Positions 24,991 through 32,776 of a DNA stretch of 64,000 bases are shown one piece after another. The DNA is taken from NCBI GenBank assembly GCA_003577165.1, contig QEUM01000012.1, positions 1 to 64,000 of the forward strand. The letters are read 5' to 3'. A program made the translations under genes and the position numbers. How positions within the stretch are numbered: position 1 is the first letter of the stretch; each line of letters begins with the position of its first letter. This DNA comes from Armatimonadota bacterium (GTDB lineage Bacteria > Armatimonadota > Fimbriimonadia > Fimbriimonadales > ATM1). The notes under the pieces are model-generated. The model saw only the letters and a list, made by a program, of their open reading frames with translations, was not told the DNA's origin and ran no database searches.

Positions 24991-25419
24991 ATGGCACCGG
25001 ACAGTAGGGCACGGGTATGGGTGGAGTTCGGCCTGGTAGCCGCCGGAGCCATCGTGCTGGCCGTCTCGGCATACTCCCTCGCTGCTCCGCATCTCGTTCG
25101 TCTACCCGATCGCATCGAGGTCGGCGTAGTGCGACATGGCGAGGTCGTTCCTGTGGACGTCGTCGTCGACAACTGGTCATTGTCGACACTCGCGGTCCGC
25201 CCCCTGTCGCCAGGCTGCGGAGCGAAGGAGGACGAACTGGTCTTCGTACCCCCACTCAGTTCGCACCGCTTCACCATCATGCTGGAGACTTCGAGGTTTC
25301 CAGTGGGCGAGAGGCTTGAAGAAGCCGTGATACTTGGGCAGCACCAAGGAAAGCCGTTCGTACGCCGGATCCCGGTGACATTTGACTGTCGAAGGAGTAA
25401 AAACAATGCGCTTCCATAA
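24991..25419 (+). CDS. Membrane-anchored DUF1573-like protein
   Basis: 142 aa from ATG 24991, preceded by GGAGA and a TACAAT hexamer at 24965-24970. It has one N-terminal membrane helix (VEFGLVAAGAIVLAVSAYSL). A compact beta sandwich follows, with the DUF1573-like pattern VDNWSLSTLAVRPLSPGCGA ... FTIMLETSRFPVGERLEEAV. Its last 14 codons overlap the start of the prepilin gene at 25406. This segment is part of the 220-bp repeat, so its very C-terminus (CRRSKNNALP) is shaped by prepilin leader DNA. Function unknown; translational coupling to the prepilin is likely. Confidence 0.6.
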   Translation: MAPDSRARVWVEFGLVAAGAIVLAVSAYSLAAPHLVRLPDRIEVGVVRHGEVVPVDVVVDNWSLSTLAVRPLSPGCGAKEDELVFVPPLSSHRFTIMLETSRFPVGERLEEAVILGQHQGKPFVRRIPVTFDCRRSKNNALP

Positions 25420-25594
25420 CTGTCTTGACCGACGCGACCGCGGGGTGACGTTGGTGGAGGTCATGGTGGTCGTCGCCATCTTGACCCTTCTGGCAGGCCT
25501 TATGTTCGGCGTGATCGGCCCGGCTCGGCGCAAAGCGAGCCAGATGCAGTGCCTGAGCAACATCAGGCAAGTCGGACAGGCCTTCCTGATGTAT
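25375..25594 (+). repeat. Prepilin 5' cassette, copy 1 (220 bp)
   Basis: This segment matches 27725-27944 with 12 differences by hand count, about 94.5% identity, at an offset of exactly 2350 bp. It covers about 31 bases of leader DNA including the ribosome site, plus the first 63 codons of the prepilin. Outside it the two genes lose nucleotide similarity. Confidence 0.95.
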
Positions 25595-26152
25595 ATGGAT
25601 GACCACAGCGGACGGTCTCCAATAGGCTCGGCGAAGTCGTCGACTGTAAACTGGCTGAGGGAACTAGTCTCGTACGGGGCAAACTATGATCTAGCTTGCC
25701 CGACCTTTACGCCCGCGAGCGGGCGGAGCGCAAAAGCGCTCGGATATGCCCCCAATGCGTGTGTGCGACAGCTCTCATCAGTCTCAGACCCGGGCCGCAC
25801 GGTGCTGATGACCGACGTGGCGGATTTTATGGGCCAAACGGAAACGTCTGTACTTAGCGTCTATCCTGAGCTCTCTGGCCTTGGGCTGCCCGACATCTAC
25901 CAGTACTCGCCAGAGATGCTCCAAGGCCACTTTCCGGGATACTCGGTCTCGCCGGTAGGCCAGTACGGAGCAGTTCGGCATGGTGGCGGAGCGCTGTACT
26001 TCTTCGTCGACGGTCATGCTCGGTGGCACAGGCCAGGAGAGGTCGTTCGGTGGGAAAGTTGGGTGAGTTGCCTTCCGCCTCCGGATGCGCGGAGAGTTCT
26101 CGGTGCCCGGGGGGGGCCGCAGTTCGCTGATGTTGGCGAACCGTCGAAGTAG
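25406..26152 (+). CDS. Type II secretion/type IV prepilin-like protein, paralogue 1
   Basis: 248 aa from ATG 25406 with GAAGGAG upstream. The prepilin signal is RRDRG then VTLVEVMVVVAILTLLAGLM, with Glu at +5. The following helix and CLSNIRQVGQAF are typical of the DUF1559/H-X9-DG pseudopilin group common in Planctomycetes and Armatimonadota. The C-terminal hallmark is RHGGGALYFFVDGHARWHRP. The first 63 residues are nearly identical to the protein at 27756 while the head domain differs, so it is probably a variable surface pilin or a secretion pseudopilin with its own cargo. Confidence 0.8.
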   Translation: MRFHNCLDRRDRGVTLVEVMVVVAILTLLAGLMFGVIGPARRKASQMQCLSNIRQVGQAFLMYMDDHSGRSPIGSAKSSTVNWLRELVSYGANYDLACPTFTPASGRSAKALGYAPNACVRQLSSVSDPGRTVLMTDVADFMGQTETSVLSVYPELSGLGLPDIYQYSPEMLQGHFPGYSVSPVGQYGAVRHGGGALYFFVDGHARWHRPGEVVRWESWVSCLPPPDARRVLGARGGPQFADVGEPSK

Positions 26153-26207
26153 ACAGGTGATGTTGCACACCGCCTAAAGCACATGTGACATGAGGAGGTC
26201 CGTCCAA

Positions 26208-26591
26208 ATGAAATCGCAGAGAAGCGCAATCGACTATAGAGCGTGTGTCATTTTGGCAACCGCGCTCGGCCTTGTGACAGCTGCTCGCGCAATCTTCTTC
26301 TATGAATGCGAGCAATTTGATGTTGTGAACATCAAGAAAGCTTGTATTACTGCTTCTCCGGAGTGCGACGAATACAGGTGCGAAGTTGAGACGTACAAGG
26401 ACTGGCGGTGCAGGTACAACTTCTTCGCCCAGTGTAACTTGGAGCACAACGCGTGGGCGCTCGCGACGCTCAGCACATACGCCTGCACATACAGCGCCGG
26501 TTTTGGCTGTGTTTGTCCTCACAATCTGGGCGCACAAGTGCTTGAAGAAGACTACTATCAGGTCCAAGTGAACTCCTGCGTTGGAGGATAA
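26208..26591 (+). CDS. Cys-rich exported protein
   Basis: 127 aa from ATG 26208 behind GAGGAGGT. The leader is AIDYRACVILATALGLVTAA. The mature part has about ten cysteines (YECEQ, KACIT, PECDEYRCEVE, WRCRY, AQCNLE, YACTY, GCVCP, NSCVGG) and few basic residues, suggesting a disulphide-stabilised secreted polypeptide. It is translated between two prepilins and ends 12 bp before the next gene. Function unknown. Base use is slightly more AT-rich than its neighbours. Confidence 0.65.
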   Translation: MKSQRSAIDYRACVILATALGLVTAARAIFFYECEQFDVVNIKKACITASPECDEYRCEVETYKDWRCRYNFFAQCNLEHNAWALATLSTYACTYSAGFGCVCPHNLGAQVLEEDYYQVQVNSCVGG

Positions 26592-26603
26592 AAAACGCGG
26601 TAC

Positions 26604-27680
26604 TTGCGTCTGCCTTCTGGCTCCCTAAGTGCCCGTGCGGTTTTGCACCGCCGGGCGTGCCCGCGTGCTCTCGGCCTACGAGCTATCGCGGCATTAGCCT
26701 GCGCGACCTGGTGTGCGTTGGGCCTTGCGAGTGTGGAGTACACGCTCGTCAAGCAGAGGAGGGGCGAGGGGCTTGGCATGAGCCTCGACGAGGCCGTAGA
26801 GGCCGAGATGAACCGCCTCCGAGAAAGGTACACGTGGACACCCGAGGCGGAACAAAAGAACCGCGAACTCGTGCGGACTACGATCCAAAACCGGGCAAAC
26901 GGCTACACTCTCGAAGGAGTCCTCAAGGTGAGTTTCACGGATCGGGGCTCCGTCGTTTCCGTTACGATAGCCAACGTCTCGAATCTCAAGTCTTCCGACA
27001 TTATCACGGAAGTGTTCGACGGTCAGGTCACGTTGCGCTATCACAATCGCGATCGCCACCCCATCCTGTCGGCAGGAGATCAGAGGAGGCAGTTTTGTAG
27101 GCTGGCGGACATGATCGTTCTCGGCGGACACTTGCCTTCGGACGCAAAGGTGGTTGCAAAGATAAGCGGTGAGGATCGCTTAACAACGCGATATCTGTGG
27201 AAACGCGGGCAGGGCCTGCCCTACTACACGGAGATTGATCGCTCAAGGGACGATGGCCGGCTTCTTGGTGCCAGATCTTACAACTTGGGACCAACTTTGG
27301 GAAGGCCGGTGGCCGTGTACAGGGTGACTTCATGGTTGACTGAAGATGGGGAGCGCGTCCCGAAGACGATCGAGGTTGACCTGGGCGTAGGAAGCCCGCT
27401 GGCCCAATACACGCTCACTCGCGTACGAAAGGGCCCGGAAGTCCCGATCGACCTGAGTCGACACTTGAACAAGGGTGAGACCGTTTCCGACTTGCGTGGA
27501 GGGCCCGACCGCCAAGGCAGATTCGAGTGGACTGGTTCGTTGCCTCCTGTACCATCTGGTGGCGGCCGCTCGCCCATAGAATGGGGATCCGCGGCTCCGT
27601 TGCTGGGCGTCCTCGTTGGTGGCGCGGTCCTGATCTTCGGACTCAGGCAGAGGAGGAATGGGACTTCGTCACGCCAATGA
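26604..27680 (+). CDS. Exported protein with C-terminal membrane anchor
   Basis: 358 aa from TTG 26604. The N-terminus carries a long basic and hydrophobic leader (ALGLRAIAALACATWCALGL). The middle is a mixed domain with EAVEAEMNRLRERYTWTPEA, then beta-rich stretches (VVSVTIANVSNLKSSDIITE). The end has a single helix APLLGVLVGGAVLIFGL and basic RQRRNG, so the chain is tethered facing outside the cytoplasm. No family recognised. It sits inside the prepilin island and may assist display or processing of the pilins. Confidence 0.6.
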   Translation: MRLPSGSLSARAVLHRRACPRALGLRAIAALACATWCALGLASVEYTLVKQRRGEGLGMSLDEAVEAEMNRLRERYTWTPEAEQKNRELVRTTIQNRANGYTLEGVLKVSFTDRGSVVSVTIANVSNLKSSDIITEVFDGQVTLRYHNRDRHPILSAGDQRRQFCRLADMIVLGGHLPSDAKVVAKISGEDRLTTRYLWKRGQGLPYYTEIDRSRDDGRLLGARSYNLGPTLGRPVAVYRVTSWLTEDGERVPKTIEVDLGVGSPLAQYTLTRVRKGPEVPIDLSRHLNKGETVSDLRGGPDRQGRFEWTGSLPPVPSGGGRSPIEWGSAAPLLGVLVGGAVLIFGLRQRRNGTSSRQ

Positions 27681-27724
27681 ATTCCGATCGAACCGTGATT
27701 CTGTTGCCTAATTCGCCTTTTCGC

Positions 27725-27944
27725 GTGACATTTGACTGTCGGAGGAGTAAAAACAATGCGCTTCCATAACTGGCTTGACCGACGCGACCGCGGGGTGACG
27801 TTGGTGGAGGTCATGGTCGTCGTCGCCATCCTAACCCTTCTGGCGGGCCTTATGTTCGGCGTGATCGGCCCAGCTCGGCGCAAAGCGAGCCAGATGCAGT
27901 GCCTGAGCAACATCAGGCAAGTCGGCCAGGCGCTGCTAATGTAT
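27725..27944 (+). repeat. Prepilin 5' cassette, copy 2 (220 bp)
   Basis: Second copy of the segment at 25375-25594. Upstream of this copy there is no DUF1573-like gene, yet the copy still starts with the DNA that encodes that gene's last residues (VTFDC). This suggests copy 2 was derived from copy 1, by duplication or gene conversion. Confidence 0.95.
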
Positions 27945-28499
27945 TCGGAAGACTACTCGGGGGTGACACCCGTTGCCTCCCTTGAAACGGAGAAGCGATG
28001 GCCACTCCTTGTGAGTCCTTATGGAGCGACAAAGGCGGTCGCGTGTCCGCGATTTACTAGAGATGCGCCTGAACACCAGTACCGCGGAGGACATCTGGGC
28101 TATGCGATGAACGCTTGTATAGACCGTCTCTCCCGTGTGCAGGACTCGTCACGGACGGTTTTGATTACCGACGTCGCCGAGTTCTTTGAAATGCGAGGCA
28201 ACACGCACATTCGGGAATACCCCCTGTCCCTGAGTGAACCGGATATCTTCATATATGCGCAATTGAGGCGCATCTTCAACCGCAAGGACGACACGGTGGT
28301 CGGCGATTACGGGGCTGTCCGGCACAACGGAGGGGCAATCTATGCCCTCTACGACGGCAGCGCCAAATGGCATCGTCCGGAGGATGTGGTGAGGTACGCG
28401 AATTGGCATGATTGCTACCCGATCCCCTGGCCCGATCGGGTGCTCGGCCGGCCCGGCGGGCCCAAGTTCATACCGAATATTGGAGACCCTGGGGAATGA
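27756..28499 (+). CDS. Type II secretion/type IV prepilin-like protein, paralogue 2
   Basis: 247 aa from ATG 27756 with GGAGGAG upstream. Same prepilin signal and stalk as paralogue 1 (LVEVMVVVAILTLLAGLMFG). From residue 64 the head is different (SEDYSGVTPVASLETEKRWP) although the overall plan is kept, including the C-terminal RHNGGAIYALYDGSAKWHRP and RVLGRPGGPKF. Conserved stalk plus divergent head is the pattern of functional diversification or antigenic variation. It is the last gene before the long non-coding gap that precedes the NXR-like operon. Confidence 0.8.
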   Translation: MRFHNWLDRRDRGVTLVEVMVVVAILTLLAGLMFGVIGPARRKASQMQCLSNIRQVGQALLMYSEDYSGVTPVASLETEKRWPLLVSPYGATKAVACPRFTRDAPEHQYRGGHLGYAMNACIDRLSRVQDSSRTVLITDVAEFFEMRGNTHIREYPLSLSEPDIFIYAQLRRIFNRKDDTVVGDYGAVRHNGGAIYALYDGSAKWHRPEDVVRYANWHDCYPIPWPDRVLGRPGGPKFIPNIGDPGE

Positions 28500-28989
28500 C
28501 TATCGGAGGGGTTTCCCAAACGTACTTCCGACTTCGGTGACTCCCTAGGAATGCACTCGTGGAGTCCTTGATGCTGCGCTCGCTCGTTCGAAACCGCGGA
28601 GTCGCATAGCGGCCTGGGCGTAGTCCGCTACCGTCGCCAATCGTAGCTCTGGCCAAAGCGCCTCGTGCCCTGCACGGCGGTCTTTGTCGCTTGAGTGTTT
28701 CGAGGTGCCGAACCGCTCGTCATCAAGAGACTGCAGTGGGGCTCACGACGCCCGGGGTAGGACATCACACACAGCGACCTGTAATGTTGGATCGGCCTTT
28801 GTGGAGGAGAAGCATGTTCCATACGCGGGTAATCCCTTAGCCTAGCGAAGAGCATTCCTTAGCCAGATTTATGACGTGCGTCATGGGGGCACCCATGACC
28901 GCCGTCATAGACTTTCCTGTATACGAGTCGCATAGTCGCGTCCATGCCTGGCCCCGGATGGGGGAGCGGACACGGAAGGAAGGCGAAAG
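28500..28989. other. Intergenic gap upstream of NXR-like operon
   Basis: Nearly 490 bp without a credible gene. A ribosome-site-like GGAGGAGAAGC before an ATG at 28814 opens only a nine-codon frame, so it was not called. The right end carries the double palindrome and probable promoter described separately. The rest holds no repeat or terminator I could recognise. Confidence 0.6.
28871..28908 (+). promoter_or_regulatory. Double palindromic operator of the NXR-like operon
   Basis: Two 14-bp palindromes with the form ATGAC-N4-GTCAT lie at 28871-28884 (ATGACGTGCGTCAT) and 28895-28908 (ATGACCGCCGTCAT), 24 bp apart centre to centre. Between them TCATGGG/CCCATGA makes the whole 38 bp a nested palindrome. 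The 5-4-5 geometry equals that of FNR/CRP-family sites (TTGAT-N4-ATCAA) with different half-site bases. A CATAGT hexamer at 28931-28936 would put the second palindrome near -41.5. A redox- or nitrogen-oxide-responsive regulator is inferred, not shown. Confidence 0.6.
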
Positions 28990-31900
28990 ATGAACGACAT
29001 CAGTCGAAGAGAGTTCTTGGGTTACGCCGCTGCCGCGGCAGGAGCCGGAGTCGGAGCAGAGTTCCTCTTTACTTGGCTGCGTGCAGCAAAGAACATCGAA
29101 AACCCGATCGCCTACTACCCGGAACGCGAATGGGAAGAGGTCTATCGAGAGCAGTATCGCTACGACTCGCACTTCTCCTTCGTCTGCTCGCCCAACTGCA
29201 CGCACGCGTGCAGAATGACGGCCCTCACGCGCAACGGAGTCGTCATGCGCATCGAACCCGCATACGACGTCGAAAGGTATGCAGATCTATTCGGCGAACG
29301 CGCAACTGCGCACTGGCATCCTCGAGGATGCAACAAGGGATACACGATTCACCGGAGAATCTACGGCCCCTATCGCCTGAAATACCCGCTGATGCGGCGC
29401 GGTTGGAAGCTCTGGGCGCAAGACGGATTTCCCTCGCTCACTCCCGAACTGCGGACCAAATACAAGTTCGATTCACGCGGCACGGACACGCTCCTCAGAA
29501 CGACGTGGGACGAGGCCTTCTCCCTCATCTCCAAGGCGATGGTGGCGATCGCAAAGACGTACAGCGGCCCAGAAGGAAGAAAGCGCCTCGAAGCCGCCGG
29601 GTATCCGCCCGAGATGCTCGACGCCATGCACGACGCGGGCACGCGCACTTTCAAACTGCGCGGCGGCATGGGACTCCTCGGAGTCATTGGCAAGTACGGT
29701 CTCTACCGAATGGCCAACATGCTCGGCGTGCTCGACGCGCACGTCCGAGGCGTCGAACCGGAACACGCCATGGGCGGCCGCAAGTGGTCGAACTACACAT
29801 GGCACGGTGATCAGGCGCCCGGACTCCCGTTCGTCCACGGCCTCCAGTCCTCTGAGCCGGACCTCAACGATCTGCGTCTCAGCAAACTCCACATCCAAGT
29901 CGGCAAAAACCTGGTCGAGAACAAAATGGCCGAGTCCCACTTCTTCATCGAATTGATGGAGCGGGGGGGGAAGATCGTGGTCATCACGCCGGAGTACGGC
30001 CCGCCCGCGACGAAGGCCGACTATTGGATCCCGGTCCGGCCCGGTGCGACCGACACAGCGATGTTCCTCGGCATCAGCAAGATCCTGATAGACGAAGGGC
30101 TGTACGACGAAGAGTTCGTCCGGAAATTCTCGGACTTCCCGCTGCTCGTGCGCGCGGACAATCTCAAGCGCCTCCGAGCATCCGAAGTCTTCCCGAACTA
30201 CCAGCCTGGACTGCAGAAGGACGGCGCGAGTTTCGCGGAGCAGGGGCTCGAGTCGGAGCAGTACGAGAAGATCGGCGACTTTGTCGTGATGGACGAAGCG
30301 AGCGGCAAACTTCAGCCGATCACTCGCGACCACGTCGGCGAGAAGATGGATGCCGCCGGTCTGCGCCCCGCTCTCGACTATGCCGGCAAGGTGACGCTCA
30401 CGGACGGCTCCGTCGTCGAGGTGAGAAGTCTTTGGAACCTTTACCAGGTCCACTTGCAGGACTACACGCTCGACACGGTGTGCGAAATCTGCCAAGCCCC
30501 GAAGGATCTGATCCTCAAACTCGCGCGCGACATCGGCAATCCCGACAACTGGCCGGTCAGCATTCACATGGGCGAGGGAATCAATCACTGGTTCCACGCC
30601 ACGGAAGCGAATCGGGCGATCTGCCTGCCCCTCATTCTCACAGGAAACATCGGCAAGCCGGGAGCAGGGTGTCACACGTGGGCCGGCAATTACAAAGCGG
30701 CGATCTTCCAGGCTGCTCCCTGGTGCGGCGACGGATTCCTCTCTTGGGTGGGAGAAGACCCGTTCAACCCGAACCTCGACGAGAACGCGAAAGGGAAGGA
30801 CATCAAACTCCGCAAGTGCGCGAAGGACGAAGAGCCCGCGTATTGGAATCATGGCGATCGGCCTCTCATCGTGAACACCCCCGCGGCGGGTCGTAAGGTG
30901 TTCACCGGCGACTCCCACATGCCGACCCCGACGAAGTTCCTCTGGTTCACGAACGTCAACCTCTTCAACAACGCCAAGTGGGCCTACGACTCGCTCAAGA
31001 ACGTCAATCCGGGAATCGACCTGATCATCTCGCAGGACATCGAGATGACCTCGTCCTGCGAATACTCGGACTTCGTTTTGCCGGCAAACTCCTGGCTTGA
31101 GTTTAAAGATTACGAGCTCACGGCTTCCTGTTCCAATCCGTTCTTGCAGATCTGGAAGGGAGAGGCGGAGCCGCTCTTCGACACGATGGACGATGTCCAG
31201 ATCATCGCGGGCATCGCGAAAGCCCTCGCAGACGAACTCAAGGACAAGCGGTTCTCGGACTACTGGAAGTTCGCTCTCGAAAACCGGACGGAGGTGTACA
31301 TCGATCGCTTGTTGGACGCGTCCATGACCACGCACGGCATGACCGTCAAGGACATCATGGACGGCAAGTTCGGCGAGCCCGGCGCAGCGCTACTCACCTA
31401 CCGCACGTATCCTCGCATCCCCTTCTACGAGCAAGTCGCGGACAGCATGCCGTTCTTCACCGACACCGGAAGGCTCAACGCGTACTGCGACATCCCCGAA
31501 GCGATCGAGTGCGGAGAGAACTTCATCGTCCACCGCGAAGGACCGGAGGCGACTCCGTACCTTCCGAACGTCATCATCTCCTCAAACCCGTTCGTGAGGC
31601 CGAACAACTTCGGAATCACGCCGGAGATGCTTCAGTCGAAAGTGCTCGAGGCGGACGTCCGAACGATTGCGAACAACAAGATGCCCTGGCATCAAGCGAA
31701 GAGCACGAAGAACCCTCTCTGGGAGCAAGGCTATCGGTTCTTCTGCCTCACTCCGAAAACCCGCCACAGGGTCCACTCGCAGTGGAGCGTCACGGACTGG
31801 AACCTCCTTTGGGACTCTAACTTCGCGAATGTGCATCGCCGCGACAAGCGAAGCCCTGGAGTGGGCGAACACCAAATCAACATGAACCCCGAAGCTGCGA

Positions 31901-32472
31901 AGGAGTTGGGACTCGACGACGGCGACTACGTGTGGGTGGACGCGAACCCTGCCGACCGGCCTTACCGCAACGCTAATCCAAGCGATCCCTTCTACAAGGT
32001 CGCTCGGCTCATGCTCCGCGTGAAATACAACCCTGCCTATCCTTACGATGCGGTCATGATCAAGCACGCGCCGTTCATCGCGACCGAAAAGACGGTGAAG
32101 GCGCATGAAACTCGGCCCGACGGCCGTGCTCAATCCGAAGACACGGGCTACCAGTCGAATCTCCGTTACGGCAGCCAGCAAAGCGTGACGCGCGACTGGT
32201 CCATGCCGATGCACCAAACGGACAGCCTGTTCCACAAGGACAAGATCCGGCCGAAGTTCATCTTCGGCGGTGAGGCGGACAACCACGCTCTCAACACAGT
32301 TCCGAAGGAGACCCTCGTGCGAATCAGCAAAGCAGAGCCGGGCGGACTCGACCGAAAGTCTCCGTGGAAGTACGCGCACTCCGGTTACTCGCCGCGCAGC
32401 GAGAGCGACATGATGACCAAATACCTCTCGGGCGAAATGGTGTCCGTGGAAGGAGCGAAAGAAGATGCCTGA
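28990..32472 (+). CDS. NXR/NarG-like molybdopterin oxidoreductase, catalytic alpha subunit
   Basis: 1160 aa from ATG 28990 with AAGGAAGG upstream. It starts with a twin-arginine signal (SRREFLGYAAAAAG), so the folded, cofactor-loaded enzyme is exported. A [4Fe-4S] site follows (HFSFVCSPNCTHAC, with the later Cys in PRGCNKG). The Mo ligand Asp is D274 in WHGDQAPGLPF, matching the NarG position in CDLPPASP; Asp defines the type II DMSO-reductase family. That family includes nitrate reductase, nitrite oxidoreductase, and selenate, chlorate and perchlorate reductases. The length and the NxrB-like partner favour nitrite oxidoreductase or a periplasmic nitrate reductase. Direction and substrate cannot be decided from sequence. 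The gene overlaps the 103-aa gene by 8 bp. Confidence 0.9.
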   Translation: MNDISRREFLGYAAAAAGAGVGAEFLFTWLRAAKNIENPIAYYPEREWEEVYREQYRYDSHFSFVCSPNCTHACRMTALTRNGVVMRIEPAYDVERYADLFGERATAHWHPRGCNKGYTIHRRIYGPYRLKYPLMRRGWKLWAQDGFPSLTPELRTKYKFDSRGTDTLLRTTWDEAFSLISKAMVAIAKTYSGPEGRKRLEAAGYPPEMLDAMHDAGTRTFKLRGGMGLLGVIGKYGLYRMANMLGVLDAHVRGVEPEHAMGGRKWSNYTWHGDQAPGLPFVHGLQSSEPDLNDLRLSKLHIQVGKNLVENKMAESHFFIELMERGGKIVVITPEYGPPATKADYWIPVRPGATDTAMFLGISKILIDEGLYDEEFVRKFSDFPLLVRADNLKRLRASEVFPNYQPGLQKDGASFAEQGLESEQYEKIGDFVVMDEASGKLQPITRDHVGEKMDAAGLRPALDYAGKVTLTDGSVVEVRSLWNLYQVHLQDYTLDTVCEICQAPKDLILKLARDIGNPDNWPVSIHMGEGINHWFHATEANRAICLPLILTGNIGKPGAGCHTWAGNYKAAIFQAAPWCGDGFLSWVGEDPFNPNLDENAKGKDIKLRKCAKDEEPAYWNHGDRPLIVNTPAAGRKVFTGDSHMPTPTKFLWFTNVNLFNNAKWAYDSLKNVNPGIDLIISQDIEMTSSCEYSDFVLPANSWLEFKDYELTASCSNPFLQIWKGEAEPLFDTMDDVQIIAGIAKALADELKDKRFSDYWKFALENRTEVYIDRLLDASMTTHGMTVKDIMDGKFGEPGAALLTYRTYPRIPFYEQVADSMPFFTDTGRLNAYCDIPEAIECGENFIVHREGPEATPYLPNVIISSNPFVRPNNFGITPEMLQSKVLEADVRTIANNKMPWHQAKSTKNPLWEQGYRFFCLTPKTRHRVHSQWSVTDWNLLWDSNFANVHRRDKRSPGVGEHQINMNPEAAKELGLDDGDYVWVDANPADRPYRNANPSDPFYKVARLMLRVKYNPAYPYDAVMIKHAPFIATEKTVKAHETRPDGRAQSEDTGYQSNLRYGSQQSVTRDWSMPMHQTDSLFHKDKIRPKFIFGGEADNHALNTVPKETLVRISKAEPGGLDRKSPWKYAHSGYSPRSESDMMTKYLSGEMVSVEGAKEDA

Positions 32473-32776
32473 CAAAAACGGAACCGCCTCCGGCACCACG
32501 AAGCGTTTCGAAGCGGACGATCCCTACGAGCTGCGTTTCGTCATGGTCCCCAGCGACGAAGACGAGAGCGCCGAGTCAATGGCAGTCTGCGTTGTGGAGG
32601 AACTCGCTCTTCTCGGCATGACGCGCGAGCAGGTGTTCACCGTCTTCGAGAATCCCTTCTACGTCGGCCCTCATGCGATCTACAAGGCTGAGGGCGCGGA
32701 GTACGTCCAAGCCCTCATTGACACCGTCTTCGGACGGTTCCAGCCCAGCGAAAACTGGAGTGAATTCAATGCCTAA
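32465..32776 (+). CDS. 103-aa acidic protein between alpha and beta subunits
   Basis: 103 aa from ATG 32465, overlapping the end of the alpha gene by 8 bp; its own end overlaps the beta start by 8 bp. This tight coupling implies a fixed dose with the enzyme. It has no signal peptide or membrane helix. The sequence reads DDPYELRFVMVPSDEDESAE, then an alpha/beta stretch (SMAVCVVEELALLGMTREQV, FTVFENPFYVGPHAIYKAEG). I do not recognise a family. It has one cysteine, so it is not an obvious electron carrier. An assembly or cofactor-insertion role, or a small structural subunit, is a guess. Confidence 0.75.
   Translation: MPDKNGTASGTTKRFEADDPYELRFVMVPSDEDESAESMAVCVVEELALLGMTREQVFTVFENPFYVGPHAIYKAEGAEYVQALIDTVFGRFQPSENWSEFNA

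Noticed and set aside
29473-31335. 620-codon minus-strand open frame opposite the NXR-like alpha gene
   Set aside because: High GC content opens long antisense frames. Its translation is Arg/Val/Glu-heavy with no domain, while the plus strand encodes a clear molybdoenzyme.
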